29,354 nucleotides of DNA from an uncultured Candidatus Peregrinibacteria bacterium (GCA_937127165.1 CAKZLR010000046.1:1-29354); one strand, 5' to 3'. Positions 9,661 to 18,620 are shown, numbered from the stretch's first letter. Notes: generated by a model not told the origin, from the sequence alone. Made by a program: numbers and translations.

Positions 9661-11057
9661 ATAAAAAGTAAATCAAGCTATAGGCTAATATGGCATATCT
9701 AATTATCCCGAATAAGTGTTGAGTGTGAATAAATGAATTGCTTCTATAAAAATATAGATATAGAAACAGCAACTTTAAAACTAAAAAAGAATAAACTACT
9801 AAATTTTCCTCCAAGATTTAAAATACTAATCAATAAATCAAAAGAAAAATAACTAAAAAATAATACAACTACAACTATACCCTACACATTTATAATCTCC
9901 AATAAACTGATTAAAAGGTCTTTTTAAAATAGCTTCTTTAGAAATTTCACCATTATTTTATTTTATAAATATAAAACTGATAATGCTACAAAGAAAGTCC
10001 TGCGAAAAAAACTATACCACAGTTTCTCATTTCATTTAAATAAATTTTATTCAACAAAATGAAAAATGATATTATTTTGTTAAATTAACAAAAGCGAAAC
10101 CTTGAAAAGAGTAGGTAAAATTATAAAAACGATATTGACGAAAAAACAAAAAAACAGACTTTGCTATTCTTATCTTTCTTAAGAAGAATCAGTTAAAACT
10201 GAATTAAAATAAAAAATACTCCCAAAAATATATACAAAAAAATATATAATGATTTAATAGATAACTCGCCCGATAGTGGATGTTAAAACAGTTAACTCTG
10301 CTGGAGTTAAGTTATCAAAGTATTCTTGCCCATAAAAAACCAAGAATAAAAATTTCCAGATTTAAAATCTGAAACTACTAGCCAAATACCGGTCACATCG
10401 TCGTTAAAAAAGCTATTATTTCTCTAAATTAAAAAAATGAAAATAAAAATACTCCAGAGGTTTACGAAAAATTTGTGTCAAAATTGACTAGCAAGTATAT
10501 GATCCAAAAATCTCAAAAAAGAAAGTAAAATAAAAGAGGATTTTATTAAGTTCCCAAATCTCTTAAAAAATCTTAAAAAACTTTTTGTAGTTGTTGATTT
10601 TTAAGACATAACAATCTAATAAGATAAATTGAGAACATTTACACTGTAAACACTATATTAAAACAAGACTAAAGAATCAAAAAATAAAGAAATTCTTAAA
10701 ATTTAAATCTACAAAAGATTGCGGATTAGATAAACTGAAATAGTCAATATTTTTTGACTTGAATGTGATTAAAGTACAAAGATCTAAAACAAATTTATTT
10801 TAACTCTTCAATATAGTATTCTGTCAAAATCAAATCTATATCACAATGATAGCTATAACCGCTTAAAAATCTATAAAATTTTGTATTTAAATTTGTAAAT
10901 AACACAGAAATCCATGTTGACCAAGACAACACAGGGTGTCACGATTAGCGTAGTATCTCAAAAAAAATCCTCAACTTTAATTGTTTTAGCTCTTCCTTAG
11001 TTTTTCATATAAAATTAAAAATTCTCTTACAATTCCCAAAAATTTGTATACCTTAAT
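9661..11057. other. Large degraded region without a recognisable gene
   Basis: This stretch is A-rich and full of stops on both strands. Short coherent peptides hint at old genes. On the minus strand there is YFDNLTPAELTVLTSTIGRV (about 10265-10325) and a frame ending SGYSYHCDIDLILTEYYIEE with its stop near 10800. On the plus strand from 10913 there is MLTKTTQGVTISVVSQKKSS, then TLIVLALP. None is long enough to identify. No tRNA, repeat array or terminator was found. Confidence 0.4.
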
Positions 11058-12560
11058 TTACTGATTTTCTTTAATACCCAAGAGTTCTTCTATTAGTTGT
11101 AACGACTGAGCGTCATTACCAAATAGGTTTTCCCTAACGGTTTTTATTTTTAGAACATCTATCAGTCTAACTGTTTCAAATACTTCAAGATTGCCAAAAA
11201 TTTTAACTTCTGTTGTTTTTGTAACTTCCCTTAAAGATTGTTTAATATTATTTATAAATTGGTCACATTCGTTTTTGAGGTTAATAAAAAATTCTAAAAT
11301 AACATTCTCGTTATTCGAAATAAAATCAATAAATTCTTGGCTAAAACCATCTTCTTTCATAGCTTTAGGTCCAAAAATTTTATTAAAATCTTCTTCCAGA
11401 GACATTGGCTTCTCTTGATAACCTCTAGCTTCAAAAAACAATGCAACTAAAATATCAACAAATCTAGATAATTCGGCTTCAAAATTTACTAAGGTTCCTA
11501 AACCTTCATATTCATTTGATAATGGTTCTCCCTTTAACCGTCTGTTAAATTCATCTAGTATAACTCTTTTAGGATAAGATCTTGGATTTTCGTCAGAGTC
11601 TTGCCGACTATGATGCCGTAAAACTATTCCTAATAAATAATCTAAAAGATCGGGAGAAATTTCCAATTCGTGTTTTTTAAGTAAATCTATAATTCCTTTA
11701 AACCCAGCTAGTGGGTGGTTTCTCATGCGAAAATAAAATTTTACCATAAATCTTATTTTCTGTTTATCTTGGTCATCAATTCCTGGAAATCTTAAAAGTA
11801 AATGCCAAATTTCTTCTAGTTTAATTTTTAGTTTAATTTTATTTAATTGGCTAACTTGTAAGTAAAATTGCTTGTAAAATTCATAAAAAACCTGTTGTGG
11901 ATTTTCCGGTGTTTGTTCATCTAGTTTAGAGCTATTTTGTGGTAACTGTGATAATGGTAATCCTTGCTCTAATATTCCGGATAATTGTAATTTAAATTTT
12001 TCTAGACATTCTCTCAAGAATTCTTCAGAAAATCTATTTTTTAATTCTGGAGATAATTTTGGCTCGAATTGATGTAACAAAATTCTCATCCGTAACAACT
12101 CTTGTAAGACTGGATTATTTTGTAGAGAAGGTAACTGTTCTAACAATTCGTCAAATGTTGATGGTATAGGAGGAAATTTCACTACTGAAGTAGTTATGTC
12201 CATATACCTTGCTTTACCTACATCGTGTAAAAGCATGGTTAATACACGAAGCATTGGATTTGTACCTCGAACTTTAGTCGCTGGTGCAAAAGGAAACAAG
12301 CCACCCGGCTTCAATTCAGCAGAAAACTTATTCAACACAATAGTTGCAAGCAAGAGGTGTACAATAGTCTTTACATCTAAAGATCCTAACTTCTCTATAA
12401 CTTCCAGAAGAGCTCTCACATCTTTATTGAACCTAGGATCAAGTTTTCCTTCTCCTTCTTTATTTTCTTCATAATACCCACATCCAAAGCTAACTTTTAA
12501 AGGAACTTCATCTCCAACTTTTTTACGAGGCCCAATTCCAATTTTTTCCCCACTAGTCAT
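11058..12560 (-). CDS. HD/HD-GYP-like metal-dependent phosphohydrolase family protein
   Basis: The protein has 500 residues and no signal peptide or membrane span. An HD superfamily site can be traced: His68 in TIVHLLLATI, the HD doublet in LLHDVGKARY (112-113), His282 in RNHPLAGFKGI, LRHHSRQDS (316-317) and Asp369 in SRFVDILVALFFEARGY. This order and the SYP-x-VDI-ARGY tail recall HD-GYP domains, whose core reads HHExxDGxGYP. Here that core is changed to HHSRQDSDENPRSYP, so it is at best a divergent member. About 170 residues, rich in charged helices and Gln/Leu, separate the HD doublet from the second half, an unusually long insertion. Substrate is unknown; cyclic-dinucleotide or nucleotide hydrolysis is only a family-level guess. 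The gene is flanked by decayed DNA on both sides and is strikingly well preserved. Confidence 0.6.
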   Translation of the reverse strand: MTSGEKIGIGPRKKVGDEVPLKVSFGCGYYEENKEGEGKLDPRFNKDVRALLEVIEKLGSLDVKTIVHLLLATIVLNKFSAELKPGGLFPFAPATKVRGTNPMLRVLTMLLHDVGKARYMDITTSVVKFPPIPSTFDELLEQLPSLQNNPVLQELLRMRILLHQFEPKLSPELKNRFSEEFLRECLEKFKLQLSGILEQGLPLSQLPQNSSKLDEQTPENPQQVFYEFYKQFYLQVSQLNKIKLKIKLEEIWHLLLRFPGIDDQDKQKIRFMVKFYFRMRNHPLAGFKGIIDLLKKHELEISPDLLDYLLGIVLRHHSRQDSDENPRSYPKRVILDEFNRRLKGEPLSNEYEGLGTLVNFEAELSRFVDILVALFFEARGYQEKPMSLEEDFNKIFGPKAMKEDGFSQEFIDFISNNENVILEFFINLKNECDQFINNIKQSLREVTKTTEVKIFGNLEVFETVRLIDVLKIKTVRENLFGNDAQSLQLIEELLGIKENQ

Positions 12561-12657
12561 ATTTTTTACTCATTCTGCTATCTAAATAGCATAATAGCGT
12601 TATTTTTAATTTTTGTTTTGTCAAACAAGGATTAAAACCAAATTTAAGATAATTATT

Positions 12658-12683
12658 TTGGTAAAATGTCTTGGTAAAATGTC
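12658..12683. repeat. 13-bp tandem duplication
   Basis: TTGGTAAAATGTC is present twice head to tail (12658-12670 and 12671-12683). It lies beside a minus-strand C-terminal scrap that reads KDKSQSWFFDPAGGFGR and stops at 12682-12684, and is probably a replication-slippage scar in dead sequence. Confidence 0.55.
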
Positions 12684-12760
12684 ATCGCCCGAAACCTCCT
12701 GCAGGATCAAAAAACCAAGATTGACTTTTGTCTTTAATAATAATGTTTAAGTAATATGGT
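12682..12760 (-). pseudogene. C-terminal scrap of an unidentified gene
   Basis: The minus strand reads IIIKDKSQSWFFDPAGGFGR and then TGA. The composition is protein-like rather than random, but everything upstream is broken. The parent family is unknown. Confidence 0.3.
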
Positions 12761-12849
12761 TATGTTAAAATTCTTCAATAGCCATAGTGGATATAAAACA
12801 AAACCTAAAACTATCAAAAAGAACTTACAGAGTTTTTTAAAACTTTACT

Positions 12850-13520
12850 TTAACTAGGTTTGTGCGCCAATACTAAGCTTATTTTAACAAATCTTTTTAT
12901 TCCAAAAATATAGACTACTACCCACACAAATAACACATTAACTACTGCTTGTCCGGCATTTAAACTAGCAACCAAGACCCAAGGAACAGATTCAAAACCA
13001 GTTTGTGGTGTAGTACTCATAAAAACTGGCCATGCATAGTAAAAGTATAAAGAAACCATTAAAACCACTCTCAGACTATCGAAATTAGTAAGTCAAATAA
13101 AATATTTAATAGATTTTCAAACTTTTGAAGTGCTTTTTTGGTTATAAATAAAAACAAAATCAGACCAAACCAAGTAAAAAACCGTAACCAAAAAACATAC
13201 TAGCTTCAACAAAATTACTACTATCAAAAATTAACAAAAGACCTACAGTTAAACTTGGCTAATACCGCTCGTCAATTATGGAGTAAAAAACTAATAACCC
13301 AAAACATCCCAACTATATCTATCCAAATATAAGAAATCGGATTCATGCAACCGATATAAAAACCAATATGAAATATAAGTTGCGTAGCTAAAGACATAGA
13401 TACCAAAGTACCACAAATAGCGATTTGCTTAGAACTGAAAGCAAATATTTTTCCGTAAAACAAAAAATAAGCCTACAAAAGACTCAGGGTCTAATAAAAG
13501 TCAATCAGTACTGATATTAG
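12850..13520 (-). pseudogene. Decayed polytopic membrane protein, ECF transporter S-component-like
   Basis: Two open blocks and pieces between them line up on the minus strand. The first reads KQIAICGTLVSMSLATQLIF, HIGFYI, then PISYIWIDIVGMFWVISFLL (13272-13440). After a break come LTVGLLLIFDSSNFVEASMF and GYGFLLGL. The last block (12850-13068) includes SLYFYYAWPVF, VPWVLVASLNAGQAVVNVLF and GIKRFVKI. About 210 residues with five to six helices, a TQLxFHIGF start and a late FNxxxxxVN-type helix recall substrate-binding S components of energy-coupling vitamin transporters. Family assignment is tentative. Stops and frame changes between blocks show it is dead. Confidence 0.5.
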
Positions 13521-13650
13521 ATGAAATTATCGCGAACTGATATATAAATTGTAGAACTGTCAATAAAACTTTCTAATATAGAAAATCTTAAAAGTAGAAC
13601 AGACTCTAAAAATAAAAAACTTTGAAACTAAATGAAACTAAAAGTAAATA

Positions 13651-13900
13651 TCAAAATTGATTAGTTTTCCTTATTTTACTGTCAAAAATAACAACCCATT
13701 CAACTGAATGCTGTGGACTCCAGTCATCGGCTTTGGTTTTTACACCAAAACCCCGTCTATGAAAAAATCTAATTGGCTCGTGAACTGCATACCACTAGCA
13801 TTGAATCACACAAAACTCTAAGAGAGAAAAGCGTTTTGAATAAGTTGATTTTTTGTCAAACCAGTTTAAATTTAGCCGCAACTAGCTCCGGCCTAATTTT
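13651..13900 (-). pseudogene. Decayed unidentified protein with a conserved-looking C-terminus
   Basis: The minus strand reads LNWFDKKSTYSKRFSLLEF, a broken part, then WYAVHEPIRFFHRRGFGVKT, KADDWSPQHSVEWVVIFDSK and a TGA at 13651-13653. The alternation of hydrophobic and charged residues suggests the last strands of an alpha/beta enzyme, possibly a class I methyltransferase, but I cannot confirm that. A stop interrupts it just before WYAVHEP. Confidence 0.35.
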
Positions 13901-13935
13901 TAAACTTACTAAGATAAATTTTTACTCAAACTAGT

Positions 13936-14313
13936 TTAAATCCGATTGTAATCATCTTCATATCTGATAATATCATCTTCACCAAAATAAGTACCCATTT
14001 GAATCTCTATAATTTCCAAAACTTCTTCACTTTCGTTGGATAGCCTGTGTTTTGCTTTTAAAGGTATAAAACATTTTTCCCCAACACTTAGTTTAGACTT
14101 GTTAATCTTACCTTGCTCATCTTCAATTTCTACAGTAGCTTCACCCTTAATTACGAACCAATGTTCGAGTCTAAACTGGTGGCTCTGAAGACTTAATCTT
14201 TGACCGGGATTTACAACTAACCTTTTAAGTTTATAACTAGGCGTATCTTCATAAACATAATACACACCCCAAGGTTTTTCGCACACCTCTAAGTATTGTC
14301 GATATACTGACAT
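13936..14313 (-). CDS. Cupin, type II mannose-6-phosphate isomerase (ManC/AlgA C-terminal) family
   Basis: The protein has 125 residues from the ATG at 14313; a TTG two codons earlier is less likely. It matches the cupin domain that in many bacteria forms the C-terminal half of bifunctional ManC/AlgA: KPWGVYYVYED (13-23), YKLKRLVVNPGQRLSLQSH (27-45), EHWFVIKGEATVEI (50-63), VGEKCFIPLKAKHRLSN (78-93) and IQMGTYFGEDDIIRYEDDY (104-122). His45, His51 and His89 are the likely metal ligands. The family isomerises fructose 6-phosphate and mannose 6-phosphate, the entry to GDP-mannose. Here the domain stands alone without the GDP-mannose pyrophosphorylase half. It has its own TTGACA box at 14369-14374 and is divergent from the downstream glycosyltransferase. 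Confidence 0.82.
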   Translation of the reverse strand: MSVYRQYLEVCEKPWGVYYVYEDTPSYKLKRLVVNPGQRLSLQSHQFRLEHWFVIKGEATVEIEDEQGKINKSKLSVGEKCFIPLKAKHRLSNESEEVLEIIEIQMGTYFGEDDIIRYEDDYNRI

Positions 14314-14522
14314 ACACAAATAATTTTTACAAAAATTCTAACTGAAGAGAAGTCTATGTTAGCTTTTTTGTCAAATCCCACAAGAGTGTTTTTAGAGATC
14401 GGTGATATCTAACTTAATTAACCACGAAAACAGTTGACATCTTTAATAACAATTAAAATTTAAAAATTTTAAACCTAAAAAATGATATAGGATATAATTA
14501 TAATAAAATTATAATTAATAAT
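14314..14522. promoter_or_regulatory. Divergent promoter region between the cupin and glycosyltransferase genes
   Basis: On the plus strand TTGACA lies at 14434-14439 and TATAAT hexamers at 14493-14498 and 14510-14515, the latter seven bases from the ATG of the membrane protein, so a nearly leaderless transcript is possible. On the minus strand TTGACA lies at 14369-14374, pointing at the cupin. Exact -35/-10 pairing is uncertain. Confidence 0.4.
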
Positions 14523-16484
14523 ATGCATCTATTTTGGGAATTTTGGTTAGTTTTTGGACTTGCTGTATTTTTCTTATGGCAAGTAGAAAATCTTGGGTTT
14601 TTGATCCGATTAATAATCTACAAACTAGCTAGCAAATTAAATCTAAAAATTAGTTTCAATCAAAACGTTTTTAGTGACTATTTCTTCAATATTTTTCTAG
14701 GTTTGTTAATTTTTGGAATGACTTTCTTTTGGGTTGGAGTACTACATCTATTATCACCTAACCTTGTATTACTAGGAACTTTTTTGGCTGCCGTTTCTAT
14801 TTTTTTTAAGTTTAAAAGATGGAAAAATTTTGATCTAAAGGTTTTGTCTAACTGGATTATTGAGAACAAATTCATTCTTATTGGCTGTAGTATTTTTACA
14901 ATACTAGTTTTGCCTCATACTTTTAGACCAATTGTGAGTTTTGATGCTTTGTGGTACCACCTTTCGATACCTAAATTATTCTTACAAGAGGGAAATATAA
15001 ACTACCTAGGCACACATACCAGATATTCAGTGCACCCATACTTAAACTTTTTCTGGAATTTTTGGCCCTTATCTCTTCCTCTAAGTATACCACTACAAAC
15101 AATGGTGGTAAATTTTATACAGACACTTGTATTTGTTATTGGATTATTTCTTAGTATGCAGTTTGCCCAAAATCTATTCGCTTGGTCAAAACTAGCTCTA
15201 ATTGTGGGGCCGACTTTGATTGGTTTAAATTTAGCTACTGTTTTATGGTTTGGAGCAGGTTATAACGATTTATATGGTATGATTTTGGGTTTAGTTTTAG
15301 TCTTGTTTGTATATTACTTATCCCAAAAAAATAAAATTTATTTTGATGAGTTTGTGTTGACAGGGTTGTTTTTATCACTAGTCTTTCTAATCAAAGTCTT
15401 CTTTGCTATTTTTGCTTGTATAGTATTTGTGTATTTTGTGCTTACTAGTCTTAGTAAACTAGATTTCTTGCAAGTTAAAGACCTCAAACAATCCAATTTT
15501 TGGACTTTGAAAAATCTCAAAATTTTCACTCTTACAATTGTAAGTATCTTAGTATTTTTTATTATCCCTTGGTTAGTGAGATCATATCTACATACTGGTA
15601 GACTCTTAGATCCTATCGGTGCACCCGGAATGTCTGAAGATGCTTTTTGGTACGCCGGGTCAATGAACGCTCAAAACCACTGGACTAGATTTGTTTGGGT
15701 TAGATTGTATCAAAATTTAGGTCAGATTATGTTTGCGCAGTATGGATTACTGTTTGTGATTGGTTTATTTGCTTTAATAAACAAGTTTTTTTGGGAAAAA
15801 TATAAAGAATTGTGGGCCGTTGGGGTAATCGGTTTTTGGGGAGTTTTTTTGATTAGTGTGGTGATGGAATTCAGATACTTTCTGCCCGGTGCAGCATTGC
15901 TTAGTTTTTTGGGCTTAACTTTAATTAACAGTCTCAAACATTTTCCTAAAAATTGGATTGTTGGATTCTTGAGTATTTTGTTTGTCATAAATATAATAGG
16001 TGTCGGTTATAGTGTCTTTTATAAATCTGTAGATAAAATGTACATTTGGGCAAATCAAAGCTATGATAATTTCTTAGAAGTAAATTTAAGTGGAGATATT
16101 TTCTCTTATTATCCATCAGCAAATTCGCCGAAACCACCCAATTTGTCTTATACAGATAAAATTTTTGTATTTAATTTACAACAAATAGCATACATTCCAA
16201 ACCCTCTGATTACCATCAGTTCTCACCCAGAGATATTTGATTCTATAACCTCGACTCAAGATTTAGCAAATCGCTTGCAAGCTCACAATATAAAATACAT
16301 TTTACTTAAAACTCACAAATTTAATTTTGTAACAAAAAGTTTCGAAGAAAACTCAGTGAACGATATCTGTCAAAGACTAGGTATCAAAGATGATCCTGAA
16401 TGCCAAGAAGAATCCCAATTCTGGACAGTAGAAACCAGAGACGAAAAACAGCAAATAATCTGGTTAAGAATAAAATATGAATAA
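14523..16484 (+). CDS. Polytopic membrane glycosyltransferase-like protein (GT-C fold)
   Basis: The protein has 653 residues. The first 500 carry about a dozen hydrophobic helices, followed by a soluble C-terminal domain of about 150 residues (from about 505). The sequence FDALWYHLSIPKLFL (140-154), after the third or fourth helix, has the acidic residue and spacing typical of the first external loop of GT-C enzymes such as ArnT/PMT-like transferases, which use polyprenyl-phosphate sugars outside the membrane. HTRYSVHPYLNFFW and WFGAGYNDLYGM resemble conserved loops in uncharacterised members. The acceptor and donor are unknown. It converges with a small membrane protein 14 bases downstream. 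Its survival beside an eroded lipid-linked sugar pathway is notable. Confidence 0.62.
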   Translation: MHLFWEFWLVFGLAVFFLWQVENLGFLIRLIIYKLASKLNLKISFNQNVFSDYFFNIFLGLLIFGMTFFWVGVLHLLSPNLVLLGTFLAAVSIFFKFKRWKNFDLKVLSNWIIENKFILIGCSIFTILVLPHTFRPIVSFDALWYHLSIPKLFLQEGNINYLGTHTRYSVHPYLNFFWNFWPLSLPLSIPLQTMVVNFIQTLVFVIGLFLSMQFAQNLFAWSKLALIVGPTLIGLNLATVLWFGAGYNDLYGMILGLVLVLFVYYLSQKNKIYFDEFVLTGLFLSLVFLIKVFFAIFACIVFVYFVLTSLSKLDFLQVKDLKQSNFWTLKNLKIFTLTIVSILVFFIIPWLVRSYLHTGRLLDPIGAPGMSEDAFWYAGSMNAQNHWTRFVWVRLYQNLGQIMFAQYGLLFVIGLFALINKFFWEKYKELWAVGVIGFWGVFLISVVMEFRYFLPGAALLSFLGLTLINSLKHFPKNWIVGFLSILFVINIIGVGYSVFYKSVDKMYIWANQSYDNFLEVNLSGDIFSYYPSANSPKPPNLSYTDKIFVFNLQQIAYIPNPLITISSHPEIFDSITSTQDLANRLQAHNIKYILLKTHKFNFVTKSFEENSVNDICQRLGIKDDPECQEESQFWTVETRDEKQQIIWLRIKYE

Positions 16485-16498
16485 GTGTAAACTTAATC

Positions 16499-16858
16499 TT
16501 ACATTTTTTTGAGTAATTTTTCGATTACGCTAGAAGACAGTCCAAGAATTACAGATAAAATCAAAACCGTTAGTACTTGAGTCAAATATTCCCCTTGAAT
16601 ATCTATTCCTGGTACCAACCACACTACAAATGCTATCCCAGCTAGACCTATCAAACCATTAACCAACCCTAGAGTTAAAAAATTAAAAGGAACAGCAAAA
16701 AATTTCAGTATTGGAATAAGTGTGGAATTGATAACAGTCAAAACTAAAATAAACAAAATAGCAGCAATTAAATCAGCTACCAAAAAATTAGGCAGTAAGT
16801 TGGCAACAACTAAAATTACTAGAGCATTTAGAATTAAATAAGCTAAACTTTTAAACAT
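16499..16858 (-). CDS. PF04020-type four-helix membrane protein (phage holin superfamily IV)
   Basis: The protein has 119 residues with four hydrophobic helices: YLILNALVILVVANLLP (6-22), LIAAILFILVLTVINS (30-45), FAVPFNFLTLGLVNGLIGLA (54-73) and VLTVLILSVILGLSSSVIE (96-114). The motifs NSTLIPILKFFAVPFNFLTL and VPGI.I.G match the small bacterial family named after mycobacteriophage holins. Despite the name these are widespread chromosomal proteins of unknown function and do not imply a phage. It lies 48 bases downstream of the phosphatase-family gene on the same strand, possibly co-transcribed. Confidence 0.8.
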   Translation of the reverse strand: MFKSLAYLILNALVILVVANLLPNFLVADLIAAILFILVLTVINSTLIPILKFFAVPFNFLTLGLVNGLIGLAGIAFVVWLVPGIDIQGEYLTQVLTVLILSVILGLSSSVIEKLLKKM

Positions 16859-16906
16859 AGTTGTAGAATTTTTAAAAAAATTTTAAATTTAAATTTTTGC
16901 TACATT

Positions 16907-17710
16907 CTAGATGTCTAACTCTACAATAATAGGTAAATGATCAGAGACTGTAATTTGTGGAATATCCACAGTCTTTACACTAAAACCTGTTTGAAACACG
17001 TAATCAACCACAACTCCGTTGGGTAAATCACCATTGATAATTGCTGGATGAATTTCTGGATTTAGTGAGTTCACACAATTCTTATTAACCATTTCTAAAT
17101 ATTCACTAATTTTTTTAATAGAATAAGATTGAGGGTGGATATTAAAATCTCCACTAAGAATTGTTGGAATTGGTTTAGAATTTTCCAGCAAATTACAGAC
17201 CCTTTCGGCATGCTCGACTGTTTGCAAAGTTTCAGTACATTTTTCTGTTACATGAAAATGTGTAGTTATATTTCTTATAGTTATGTTTTTAATTTGTAAT
17301 ACAGAAATTAAAATATTAGTAGGAAGCCTAAATGAACCAATTCTTCTAGTGTTTATATCAGAATTATAGATGTTGTGATTAAGGCTGATAATTTCCAAAG
17401 GTTTATCATAAATATAAAAATAATCTAGTATTGGTAGATTGGTTAGAAAAGCATTGCCAAAATACCCTACAGATCCGCTTTCGTTATACACACCAAAACT
17501 TGGAGCAAAAACACCGTTAAAACCAAAACTATTTTTTAGCCTCTCAAAATAATCCATATTTTTTTGTTTACTAACGTTTTTACCAAAACCTTCAAAATCT
17601 GGATTTACCACCTCTTGAAGATTAAGAATATCTGGTCTTTGTTCCGACACAAAATCTAGTAAATCATCTCCACAATTAAAACACCATACATTTAATTGAA
17701 TTAATTTCAT
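16907..17710 (-). CDS. Endonuclease/exonuclease/phosphatase family protein
   Basis: The protein has 267 residues, no signal peptide. The catalytic set of the EEP fold is complete: LNVWCFN with Asn7, LQEV with Glu33, TTHFHV with the mid-chain His, LSGDFNIHP (Asp and Asn), VVDYVF, and the terminal SDHLPIIVEL with the Asp-His pair. Members cleave phosphodiester or phosphomonoester bonds in DNA, sphingolipids or inositol phosphates, and substrate cannot be read from the sequence. Cytoplasmic location is inferred from the lack of a leader. It is followed by the PF04020 protein and preceded by its own promoter-like boxes. Confidence 0.85.
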   Translation of the reverse strand: MKLIQLNVWCFNCGDDLLDFVSEQRPDILNLQEVVNPDFEGFGKNVSKQKNMDYFERLKNSFGFNGVFAPSFGVYNESGSVGYFGNAFLTNLPILDYFYIYDKPLEIISLNHNIYNSDINTRRIGSFRLPTNILISVLQIKNITIRNITTHFHVTEKCTETLQTVEHAERVCNLLENSKPIPTILSGDFNIHPQSYSIKKISEYLEMVNKNCVNSLNPEIHPAIINGDLPNGVVVDYVFQTGFSVKTVDIPQITVSDHLPIIVELDI

Positions 17711-17718
17711 AATAAGCG

Positions 17719-17749
17719 AATGTATGCTCTCGCATTTTTAGTTTGTCAA
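17719..17749 (-). promoter_or_regulatory. Promoter for the EEP-family gene
   Basis: On the minus strand TTGACA (17744-17749) is followed after 19 bases by TACATT (17719-17724), or after 17 by CATACA. The ATG lies eight bases beyond, so the transcript would be almost leaderless. Confidence 0.5.
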
Positions 17750-17883
17750 GCCCTTCATTTAATCTAGAATTCTGCTCGATTACTGCTGGCTCCAAACTAA
17801 ACTTTGAGCTGGTAATAAAAGTCGTGATTATTATTCTAGTTACTCTTTAACTAAATAAATCAAATCAATCCCTAATTTTTTTC

Positions 17884-17914
17884 AAAAAATTACTCCCCCT
17901 TAAAGGGGGAGTAA
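17884..17914 (-). terminator. Rho-independent terminator of rpsG
   Basis: TTACTCCCCC (17890-17899) pairs perfectly with GGGGGAGTAA (17905-17914) around a five-base loop and is followed on the minus strand by a T-run. It begins 29 bases after the rpsG stop. It is by far the most GC-rich hairpin in the window. Confidence 0.88.
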
Positions 17915-17942
17915 GCAAGTTCAACCATCAAACTTAGGAAAA

Positions 17943-18434
17943 TTATTTTTTCTTCTTTTTATAATAAATAAGATGAGCAAAAGCCCTATTTCCTGCTGCG
18001 GTTTGATGAGTAGCCATTTTTTTAGCAACAGCAGGACCTTCGTTATTAAACGACTGAATAAGTATTTTTTTAAGCTTTTCACTCATAGGTTTACCTTTAG
18101 TATCTCTTGCAGCTAAAACCATCCAAGTCAAACCAAGCCTGGTCGAACGAGCTGGATATGGCTCTACTGGGACTTGATAGCTAGCACCACCTATTCTCAT
18201 GCTTTTTACCTCAATTTTTGGTTTAACATTTTCCAAAGCAGTATTTAAAATTTCTAAAGGCCCCACTTTTAACTCTTCACTAGCCTCTCTCAAGGCTTTT
18301 GTAACTATTTTTGTAGCTACAGTTTTTTTACCGTCCCACATTACTCTATTTATCAGTCTGCTAACTAACTCACTTCCATAAATTGGGTCAGGAGAGATTT
18401 TGGGTCTTCTAATAACTCTTTTTCTTCTTGGCAT
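17943..18434 (-). CDS. rpsG: Small ribosomal subunit protein uS7
   Basis: S7 nucleates assembly of the 30S head by binding 16S rRNA near the mRNA exit channel. The protein has 163 residues (typical 156), with MPRRKRVIRRPKISPDPIYG at the start, SRLINRVMWDGKKTVA, the conserved GGASYQVPVEPYPARSTRLG and NRAFAHLIYYKKKKK with a basic tail. The ATG is preceded by no Shine-Dalgarno site; a TTGACA box lies at 18481-18486. It is not next to rpsL, fusA or tuf, its usual str-operon partners, and has its own strong terminator. It therefore appears to be a separate transcription unit. Confidence 0.97.
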   Translation of the reverse strand: MPRRKRVIRRPKISPDPIYGSELVSRLINRVMWDGKKTVATKIVTKALREASEELKVGPLEILNTALENVKPKIEVKSMRIGGASYQVPVEPYPARSTRLGLTWMVLAARDTKGKPMSEKLKKILIQSFNNEGPAVAKKMATHQTAAGNRAFAHLIYYKKKKK

Positions 18435-18620
18435 AAATTAAAACATTAAGTTTTTGCAGAAAAAGCTAAAAAACTAAAAATGTCAACCCTTTACCTTTGT
18501 TGTTCTCTTTTTAAAAGAAATTGTAAACTTAAGACTTTGAACTTTTATCATAAATATTCCAGCAAAAAACTAATTCTCTAAAAAAATTAAAAATAATTAA
18601 AAATAATAACTTTACAAAAC

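Noticed and set aside
10265..10430. Transglycosylase/penicillin-binding protein fragment (FYGQEYFDNLTPAE...)
   Set aside because: Only one short motif is similar and no flanking PBP motif could be traced.
9661..11057. CRISPR array, tRNA or other structured RNA in the large gap
   Set aside because: No regular repeats, no TTCGANTC-like T-arm with acceptor pairing and no strong hairpins were seen by eye.
16499..16858. Prophage suggested by the phage-holin family name
   Set aside because: PF04020 proteins are common on chromosomes; no integrase, capsid, tail or lysin gene is nearby.
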